Shown: piece by piece, positions 58,351 to 64,000 of the stretch
Layout: each line of letters begins with the position of its first letter
Position numbering within the stretch: the first letter of the stretch is position 1
Assembly (NCBI RefSeq): GCF_041053105.1
Contig: NZ_CP163444.1
Span: forward strand, 2,728,001-2,792,000
Origin: Streptomyces sp. R44
GTDB lineage: Bacteria; Actinomycetota; Actinomycetes; Streptomycetales; Streptomycetaceae
Reading direction: 5' to 3'
DNA length: 64,000 bases
The notes under the pieces: generated by a model
What the model saw: the letters and a program-made list of their open reading frames with translations, nothing else
The model's database searches: none
What the model was told of the DNA's origin: nothing
Program-made: the position numbers and the translations under genes

Positions 58351-59829
58351 ATGACGATCATGGACGAGGACGCCGAGGCCGAGGACGCGGACACCGAGGA
58401 CGGCACGAAAGCTCCCCGCCTGCCCATGCTGCTCGAAGCGGTCCTCAGCGTCGGCACGGACCTCGAACTCCGCGCCACCCTCCAGCACATCGTGGACTCC
58501 GCCACCGAGCTGACCGGAGCCCGCCACGGGGCGCTCGGGGTCGTCGACCCCGAGCGTCACCGCCTCACCGAGCTCTTCACCTCCGGCATGACGGACGAGG
58601 AGCGGCAGCGGATCGGCCGTCCCGACGACCTGACGGCCGATGCGCACCCGGCCGGCGTCACCCGGGACCGGCTCGGTGTCCCGATCCGGGTGCACACCCA
58701 GGTCTTCGGCCATCTGTACCTCACCGAGAAGCGCGCGGGCGGCTTCACCGAGGAGGACCTCGCCCTGCTGCGGGTCCTCGCCTCCCAGGCCGGGATCGCC
58801 ATCGGCAACGCCCGGCTGTACGAGACGGCCCGCAAGCGGGAGCGCTGGATCGAGGGCGCGGCCGCGGTGACCACGGCGCTGCTCACCGGCGCCCCCGCCG
58901 AGAACGCCCTGACGACGGTCGCCGAGCGGGCCCGCATCCTCGCCGACGCCTCGGCCGGGGTGGTCCTCCAGCCCACCGAGGAGGGCGGGATGGAGATCGT
59001 CGCCGCCTCCACCATGGACGATCCGGGGGACCTGGTCGGCACGACGATCGCGCCCGGCTCCCCCGTCCTGGTCCAACTCCTGGGCGGGGAGCCGGTCTTC
59101 ATCGAGGACTCGGCGACGGACCCCCGGATGACCACCCCCGTACGGTCCCGTTTCGGGCCGTCGATGATGCTGCCGCTGCAGAGCGGCGGGAAGCTCATCG
59201 GCACCCTCGCCCTGCCCCGGCGGCGCGGCGGCGCGCCCTACTCGGCCGTGGACCGGCTGCTCGCCTCGCAGTTCGCCTCGCAGGCGGCGCTCGCGCTGGT
59301 CCTCGCGGACGCGCGGCACGACCGGGAGCGGCTCGCGGTCTTCGAGGACCGCGACCGGATCGCACGGGACCTGCACGACCTGGTGGTGCAGCGGCTGTTC
59401 GCCACCGAGATGATGCTGGAGTCCACGCGTCGGCGGGCCGCCGGCTCCTCCGACGAGAACCTGCTGCTCGGCCGGGCCGTGGACGAACTGGACTCGACGA
59501 TCCAGGAGGTCCGCACGACCATCTTCGCCCTCCAGCAGCCGCCCGCGGACGCGCCGGCCTCCTTCCGGGGACGGGTGCTGTGCGAGACCGGCGGTGCGGC
59601 GGCCCTGCTGGGCTTCCAGCCGTCCGTGCACTTCTCGGGCGCGGTCGACACGCTCGTGGACGAGGAGACGGCGGACAAGCTCCTCGCCGTGCTGCGCGGA
59701 GCGCTCGCGGCCGCGCACCGGCGGGCCGGGGTCGGTGCGATCACGGTCGAGGTGTCGGCGGGAGAGGGCGGCGTCCGGCTGCGCGTGGAGGACGACGGCG
59801 CGCCGCCGACGACGGTGACCTGGCCCTGA
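58351..59829 (+). CDS. Double-GAF sensor kinase-like protein with degenerate ATPase
   Basis: A 492-residue cytoplasmic protein: acidic N-terminus, two GAF domains (about 35-165 and 185-330) and a HisKA_3 dimerisation domain with the phosphoacceptor His in IARDLHDLVVQRLF. Architecture matches DevS/DosT/Rv2027c-type kinases. However the HATPase_c is short and atypical: the N box (normally an Asn-containing EALxNxxRHA) reads RGALAAAHRRA, and the protein stops soon after VEDDGAPP with no G2 box. It may be unable to bind ATP and could act as a partner or decoy. It follows mbl by 39 bp; no response regulator is adjacent. Confidence 0.85.
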   Translation: MTIMDEDAEAEDADTEDGTKAPRLPMLLEAVLSVGTDLELRATLQHIVDSATELTGARHGALGVVDPERHRLTELFTSGMTDEERQRIGRPDDLTADAHPAGVTRDRLGVPIRVHTQVFGHLYLTEKRAGGFTEEDLALLRVLASQAGIAIGNARLYETARKRERWIEGAAAVTTALLTGAPAENALTTVAERARILADASAGVVLQPTEEGGMEIVAASTMDDPGDLVGTTIAPGSPVLVQLLGGEPVFIEDSATDPRMTTPVRSRFGPSMMLPLQSGGKLIGTLALPRRRGGAPYSAVDRLLASQFASQAALALVLADARHDRERLAVFEDRDRIARDLHDLVVQRLFATEMMLESTRRRAAGSSDENLLLGRAVDELDSTIQEVRTTIFALQQPPADAPASFRGRVLCETGGAAALLGFQPSVHFSGAVDTLVDEETADKLLAVLRGALAAAHRRAGVGAITVEVSAGEGGVRLRVEDDGAPPTTVTWP

Positions 59830-59843
59830 CCCGTACGGCCCAA

Positions 59844-59857
59844 CCCGGCGCGCCGGG
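59844..59857. terminator. Possible terminator palindrome after GAF kinase
   Basis: CCCGGCG-CGCCGGG palindrome followed by CTTTG, 14 nt after the kinase stop. A loopless palindrome, so weak evidence. Confidence 0.35.
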
Positions 59858-59884
59858 CTTTGTCCCCGGATCTTGACTGATGAC

Positions 59885-61120
59885 GTGACCACCGAGACCA
59901 AGCCCCCGACAGCGGCGGCCTACCGCAATCTGGTGATGGCCACGATCGGCTTCACGCTCACCTTCTGGGCGTGGGACCTGATCGCACCGATCGCGAGCTG
60001 GTACGGGGACCGGCTCGAACTCAGCTCCTTCCAGCAGTCGCTGCTGGTGGCGGTGCCCGTCCTGGTCGGCTCGGTCGGTCGCATCCCGGCCGGGGCGCTG
60101 ACCGACAGGTACGGGGCGAAGCTGATGTTCCCGCTGGTGTCGGCGCTGACGATCGTCCCGGTGCTGCTGCTGATCGTGGTGAAGGACAGCTACGGCCTGA
60201 TGCTGGTCGTCGGCTTCCTCCTCGGCCTCGGCGGCACGACGTTCGCCATCGGCATCCCGCTGGTCAACTCCTGGTTCCCGCCCGCCAAGCGCGGTCTGGC
60301 GCTCGGGGTGTTCGGCATGGGCATGGGCGGGGTGGCGCTCTCCGGCTACTTCACGCCCCGGATCGCCAGGCACGGCGAGGACCTGCCGTTCATCGTGGTG
60401 GCGATCGCGCTGGCGGCGTACGCGGTGCTCGCCGCGTTCCTGATCACGGACCGCCCGGACCGTCCGGTGCCGACGGCGTCCCTGGCGAGCCGCCTGGGCT
60501 CGGCGGCCCGGCTGCGGGTGACCTGGGAGCTGTCGGCGCTGTACGCGATCGGGTTCGGCGGCATCGTGGCGTTCGGCGTGTACCTGCCGACGTACCTGAA
60601 GACCTGGTACGCACTCGACCCGACGGACGCGGGCACGAAGGCGGCCGGGTTCGCCCTGGTGACGGTCGTGTTCCGCCCGATCGGCGGCTGGCTCTCGGAC
60701 CGGATCCATCCGGCGCTCGTCACGGCCGTCGCGCTGGGGGTGGTCGCCCTCCTCGCGATCGTCCAGGCCTTCGACCCGCCCCTGAACCCGGGCGGCACGA
60801 CGGCCCTGCTCATCATGGCCGCCGGGCTCGGCACGGCGAGCGGCTCCGTCTTCGCCCTGGTCTCCCAGGTCACCCCGCAGGCCAAGGTCGGCAGCGTGAC
60901 GGGCATCGTCGGCGCGATGGGCGGCCTCGGCGGCTTCCTGCCGCCGTTGGTGATGGGCGCGATCTACAGCGCGAAGGGCTCGTACTCGATCGGCTTCATG
61001 CTGCTGTCGGACCTGGCGCTGGCGGGGTGTGTGTACGCGTACGGGCGGATGCGGGGGATCGTGCCGGGCGCCGGGGAACCGGACCCCGAGCGGGCCAAGG
61101 TCACGGCGGACCGCTCGTAG
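59885..61120 (+). CDS. MFS transporter, NarK/nitrate-nitrite porter-like
   Basis: A 411-residue 12-TM MFS transporter. The TLTFWAWDLIAPIASWYGDRLELSSFQQSLLVAVPVLVGSVGRIPAGALTDRYG N-terminal region and the GxGG-type LGLGGTTFAIGIPLVNSWFPPAKRGLALGVFGMGMGG stretch are the nitrate signature region of NarK-like porters. A second FGGIVAFGVYLPTYLK lies in the C-half. The substrate may be nitrate, nitrite or another anion. GTG 59885 (VTTETKPPT) was preferred over TTG 59873, and no strong ribosome-binding site is visible. Convergent with the NarL-type system. Confidence 0.9.
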   Translation: MTTETKPPTAAAYRNLVMATIGFTLTFWAWDLIAPIASWYGDRLELSSFQQSLLVAVPVLVGSVGRIPAGALTDRYGAKLMFPLVSALTIVPVLLLIVVKDSYGLMLVVGFLLGLGGTTFAIGIPLVNSWFPPAKRGLALGVFGMGMGGVALSGYFTPRIARHGEDLPFIVVAIALAAYAVLAAFLITDRPDRPVPTASLASRLGSAARLRVTWELSALYAIGFGGIVAFGVYLPTYLKTWYALDPTDAGTKAAGFALVTVVFRPIGGWLSDRIHPALVTAVALGVVALLAIVQAFDPPLNPGGTTALLIMAAGLGTASGSVFALVSQVTPQAKVGSVTGIVGAMGGLGGFLPPLVMGAIYSAKGSYSIGFMLLSDLALAGCVYAYGRMRGIVPGAGEPDPERAKVTADRS

Positions 61121-61171
61121 GGGCAGTCCTGAGGACGCCCCTGGGGGCAGCCCTCAGGCACCGGGCAGCCC

Positions 61172-61873
61172 TCAGGCGCCCACCCCCAGGAAGCGCAGTA
61201 CGGCCAGGACCCGGCGGTGGTCGGCGTCCGCCTTGGGGAGATCGAGCTTGGACAGGATGCTGTTGATGTGCTTGGCGACCGCGCTCTCGCTGACCACGAG
61301 CCCGGCGGCGATGCCCGCGTTGGAGCGGCCCTCGGCCATGAGGGCGAGCACCTCCCGTTCGCGGGCCGTCAGCCGGTCCAGCGGATCGTTCGACCGCCGT
61401 ACCAGCAACTGGGCGACGACCTGCGGATCGAGCGCGGTACCACCGTCCGCCACCCGCCGCAGCGCCTCGACGAACTCCTCCACGTCCGCGACCCGCTGCT
61501 TGAGCAGATACCCCACACCGCTGGTGTTGGCGGCGAGCAGGTCGGCCGCGTAACGCTCCTCGACGTACTGGGAGAGCAGCAGCAGGGCGGTCGACGGCCG
61601 GCTGCGGCGGATCGACAGCGCAGCACGGACCCCCTCGTCCGTGAAGCCCGGCGGCATCCGGACGTCCACCAGCGCGAGGTCGGGCCGGTGCTCCTCGACG
61701 GCGGCGAGGAGACCCTGCGCGTCGCCCACCTCGGCGGCCACCTCGAAGCCGGCCATCTCCACCACCTTGACCAGGCCCATCCGCAACAGCACGGAGTCCT
61801 CGGCGATCACCGCACGCCGCCTGCCGGACTTCTCGTGTCCCGTGCCGGCAACGGCACCCTTCAGCTCTGGCAC
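61172..61873 (-). CDS. Response regulator, NarL/FixJ family
   Basis: A 233-residue regulator. The receiver has AEDSVLLRMGLV, phosphoacceptor Asp70 in LALVDVRMPPG, LLLLSQY and the Lys of YLLKQR; the LuxR HTH (LTAREREVLALMAEGRSNAGIAAGLVVSESAVAKHI) is complete. GTG 61873 overlaps the kinase end by 13 nt, so it is translationally coupled, though a shorter start closer to RRRAVIAED is possible. It forms a pair with the upstream kinase; the target is unknown. Confidence 0.92.
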   Translation of the reverse strand: MPELKGAVAGTGHEKSGRRRAVIAEDSVLLRMGLVKVVEMAGFEVAAEVGDAQGLLAAVEEHRPDLALVDVRMPPGFTDEGVRAALSIRRSRPSTALLLLSQYVEERYAADLLAANTSGVGYLLKQRVADVEEFVEALRRVADGGTALDPQVVAQLLVRRSNDPLDRLTAREREVLALMAEGRSNAGIAAGLVVSESAVAKHINSILSKLDLPKADADHRRVLAVLRFLGVGA

Positions 61874-63075
61874 GGCAGCTCCACGCTCATCATGGTCGGT
61901 CCCCCCAGGGGACTGCTCATCCGGAATGTTCCGTCGACGGACCGCACGCGCTGGGCGAGCCCCGTCAGGCCGCTTCCCTTCCCGGGGTCGGCCCCGCCCA
62001 GGCCGTCGTCCGCGATCACCACCCGCAGTATTCCGCCCAGCAGGGTGGCCGTCACCTCCGCCCGGGTCGCGTCCCGTGCGTGCTTGGCGACGTTCGTCAG
62101 CGCTTCGGAGACCACGAAGTAGGCGACGGCCTCCACGGCTGGCGCGCATCGCCACGGCAGGTCCGCCCTCAGCCGCACGGGCAGCGGGGCGCGGGCCGCG
62201 AGTCCCGACAGCGCCGCGTCGAGACCGAGTTCGTCCAGGACGGCGGGATGCAGCCCCCGCACGAGACCGCTCAGCTCCTCGATCGCCTCCTTCGCCTCCC
62301 GGTGTGCCGTGTCGATCACCTCGCGCGCCTCCGGCGGCAGATCCACCAGGGTGGCCTTGGCCAGGCCCAGGTTCAGCGCGAGGGACACCAGTCGCTGCTG
62401 CGCGCCGTCGTGCAGGTCCCGTTCGATGCGCCGTCGTTCCGCGTTCGCGGCGTCCACCGCGCCGGCCCGGCTCTCGGTGAGGTCCTCGACCCGCCGCGCC
62501 AGGTCCTCCTCCCTGCTGCGGCCGAGCAGGGTGGGGACCACCTGGGTCTCCAGGCGTACGAGGGCCGCCGCCAGGGGCGGGACGGCGGCCAGCACGGCCA
62601 GTCCCGCCACGGAGACGTAGGCCGCCTGCGTGGCGTAGCCGAGGTGGTCCATCCGCCACTGCCGGGGCAGCGCGTAGACCCACAGCGAGGCCAGGGCCGC
62701 GGCGGCTCCGGCCACCAGCAGCGCGACCACCAGCGCTTCGAGCCCGCCGAACAGCGCCCCGGCCAGGCTGTGGTAGCCGAACTGTCGCCATGGCCGCCGC
62801 CATCCCGGGCGGGGGATGTCGATCCCGAGCAGCCGCCGGAAGCGCCAGGACTGGGCCACGGTCAGCGCCGGCACGGAGACCGCCGTCACCAGGAGCGCGA
62901 GCCCGAGGACGTACGGCGCGCTGCCGTCGTTTCCCGCGACGATCTCCCACACGAGGCCGAGGACCACGAACAGCAGGAAGCCCATGAGGAGATGGAGCGG
63001 CACCCCGAGAGCGAGGAACGAGGTGTCGCGCGTCAGCCGGGTGAGCGCCCGCCGCAGCCGGGGCCGGATCTTCAT
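61861..63075 (-). CDS. Sensor histidine kinase, HisKA_3 family
   Basis: A 404-residue kinase with four to five N-terminal transmembrane helices (about residues 20-185), little outside sequence, then HisKA_3 with the His in IERDLHDGAQQRLVSLALNLGLAK, the N box SEALTNVAKHA and the ADDGLGGADPGKGSGLTGLAQRV G boxes. The N-terminal portion fits the Streptomyces sensor_domain-containing kinases (DUF-type putative sensor). ATG 63075 lies 6 nt after TACGGT, so probably leaderless. It pairs with the response regulator at 61172. Confidence 0.93.
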   Translation of the reverse strand: MKIRPRLRRALTRLTRDTSFLALGVPLHLLMGFLLFVVLGLVWEIVAGNDGSAPYVLGLALLVTAVSVPALTVAQSWRFRRLLGIDIPRPGWRRPWRQFGYHSLAGALFGGLEALVVALLVAGAAAALASLWVYALPRQWRMDHLGYATQAAYVSVAGLAVLAAVPPLAAALVRLETQVVPTLLGRSREEDLARRVEDLTESRAGAVDAANAERRRIERDLHDGAQQRLVSLALNLGLAKATLVDLPPEAREVIDTAHREAKEAIEELSGLVRGLHPAVLDELGLDAALSGLAARAPLPVRLRADLPWRCAPAVEAVAYFVVSEALTNVAKHARDATRAEVTATLLGGILRVVIADDGLGGADPGKGSGLTGLAQRVRSVDGTFRMSSPLGGPTMMSVELPCQS

Positions 63076-63251
63076 GATCCCACCGTAGGGGCCGGTCCCC
63101 ACGGCCTGCCATGAACCTGTCGTCCGCAACGGGGGTGTAGCCAGTGCCACCCCAGGACGGACAACGGTGTTACTGACTCCGGGGGCCGGAGACCGGAGGG
63201 TTGATCACGAGCCCGACGGCCGGGTTCGCGACAGCGAAAGAGACCTCCGAC

Positions 63252-63737
63252 ATGGCCACCACCTCCCTCATCCCCCTTGCCGCTGACGCCAGTCGCCCCT
63301 CCGCCGACATCCCTCGCCTCAGCCTCGCCCGCCGCCGGCAGGCCCGCCTGCTCATGGGCGCCGGCCTCGCCCTGCTGCCCTGGCTCGGTTACCTCGCCGG
63401 CACCCTGCCGCCCGCCGAGGCCGCCGCCTGGGTCACCCTCGACGCCCTGGAGGCCGCCGCGCTGCTCACCGCCGGCAGCCGTCTGTCGCGCGGCGACGCC
63501 CGTCACCGCGCGCCCGCGGCCGCGGCGGCGGTGCTCCTCCTCGCCGACGCCTGCATCGATCTCGCCACCTGCGCCTCCGGCCCGGAACTGGCCGTCGCCG
63601 TCGCCATGGCCGTGGCCGCGGAACTCCCCCTCGCGGCCCTGTGCGCGGTCATCGCCGCGCGCCCGTCACGGAGTGGTCCCCGACCCGGGTCATCGGCCAC
63701 GCCGCTCCCGCGGCCCGGGCAGAATTCCTCCTGGTAG
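63252..63737 (+). CDS. Small membrane protein of unknown function
   Basis: I do not recognise a family. The product of 161 residues has about three to four hydrophobic segments (LLMGAGLALLPWLGYLAGTLP, a following Ala-rich helix and two helices AVLLLADACIDLATC and AVAVAMAVAAELPLAALCAVIAA), and a short basic/Pro-rich C-terminal tail. Start ATG 63252 follows AAAGAG weakly. It sits divergent from the kinase gene, with 34 bp to the next gene (matB-like). Length, GC bias at the third position and codon use look like a genuine coding gene. Confidence 0.7.
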   Translation: MATTSLIPLAADASRPSADIPRLSLARRRQARLLMGAGLALLPWLGYLAGTLPPAEAAAWVTLDALEAAALLTAGSRLSRGDARHRAPAAAAAVLLLADACIDLATCASGPELAVAVAMAVAAELPLAALCAVIAARPSRSGPRPGSSATPLPRPGQNSSW

Positions 63738-63770
63738 CCCCTGCCGTCGACGACCCGAGGAGTACGACCG

Positions 63771-64000
63771 GTGAGTGCGCTCTTGCCCGCCCTGCAGGAC
63801 CCGTCCGACCGCCCCGCCCTGCGCTTCGGCCCGGACGTCCTGACCTACGACGAACTCGCCCGCGCCGCCTCCGCCCTCGCCGCCCGCATCCGTACCGCCC
63901 GGCGCGTCGCCGTGTGGGCGACGCCCTCCGCCCGTACCGCCGTCGCCGTCGTCGCCGCTCTGCTGGCCGGCGTCCCCGCCGTACCGCTCAACCCCCGCAC
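63771..64000 (+). CDS. matB: Malonyl-CoA synthetase MatB-like, 5' part
   Basis: Only the first 76 codons fall in the window. It starts GTG 63771 nine nt after GAGGAG, and the peptide DRPALRFGPDVLTYDELARAASALAARI...RVAVWATPSARTAVAVVAALLAGVPAVPLNP closely matches, from memory, S. coelicolor MatB (SCO2444), which makes malonyl-CoA or methylmalonyl-CoA from the diacid. The AMP-binding signature lies beyond the edge, so another AMP-forming ligase cannot be excluded. Malonyl-CoA from this enzyme would feed the FabD reaction at 32.6 kb. Confidence 0.78.
   Translation, partial: MSALLPALQDPSDRPALRFGPDVLTYDELARAASALAARIRTARRVAVWATPSARTAVAVVAALLAGVPAVPLNPR

Overview
The window is about 70% GC, starts many genes at GTG, and gives strong bidirectional codon-bias shadows. 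It carries the fabD-fabH-acpP-fabF operon behind a FasR-type activator, a homodimeric aceE, several TerD paralogues, an SCO2400-family protein and an Mbl-like MreB relative. Together these identify a Streptomyces chromosome. From memory, much of the gene order matches the core region around SCO2364-SCO2400 of S. coelicolor, followed by genes resembling SCO2451 (mbl) and SCO2444 (matB). I saw no tRNA, rRNA, CRISPR array, prophage or large biosynthetic cluster.

Layout. 1-6.0 kb is a tellurite-resistance-type (ter) stress cluster: a partial phosphoribosyltransferase, a CitE-like HpcH/HpaI protein, three TerD proteins, a TerA-like protein and a DUF475 membrane protein. 6.0-10.3 kb holds an AhpE-like peroxiredoxin, a DUF3052 protein and aceE. 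10.3-16.5 kb holds a potassium channel, a secreted I36-type protein with an expanded signal peptide, an MFS efflux pump with a divergent TetR, a DUF1023 hydrolase and a DUF4429/SHOCT protein. 16.5-21.3 kb holds a NarL-type two-component system followed by a second DUF1023 hydrolase and an acyltransferase; the two transcription units share a promoter architecture. 21.3-23.6 kb is a MerR/aldo-keto reductase operon divergent from a serine hydrolase.

23.6-30.6 kb is rich in envelope genes: a lipoprotein with an OmpR-type two-component system, MurJ, a FemX-like aminoacyltransferase and an L,D-transpeptidase. 30.6-37.6 kb holds pirin, fasR and fabDHPF, followed by a striking array of eight near-identical ~180 bp units. 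Each unit repeats the last 54 bp of fabF with its stop codon, a terminator-like hairpin and a spacer; the last ends in a canonical terminator. 37.6-49.9 kb holds a PQQ-propeller protein, DUF3145, an SGNH lipoprotein, a GH3 glucosidase with a TetR, a beta-hydroxyacid dehydrogenase with a LysR, a nitrilase-family protein, and an M4 protease with a divergent LysR. 50.0-51.2 kb is a tnpB-only IS605-type element with intact nuclease residues. 51.2-64 kb holds an EI24 protein, a Ser/Thr kinase, an Ohr, an MDR reductase with a MarR, an SCO2400-family protein, an Mbl-like protein, a GAF kinase with a degenerate ATPase, an MFS transporter, a second NarL-type system, an unknown membrane protein and the start of matB.

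Three themes run across the window. (1) Tandem expansions occur at many scales: 15 bp, 27 bp, ~30 bp, 49 bp and ~180 bp units. (2) At least thirteen genes show a -10-like TANNNT hexamer 6-8 nt before the start codon, usually exactly 7, which implies extensive leaderless translation. (3) Local regulator/target pairs with readable operators are common (MerR, TetR, LysR, and a shared two-component promoter).
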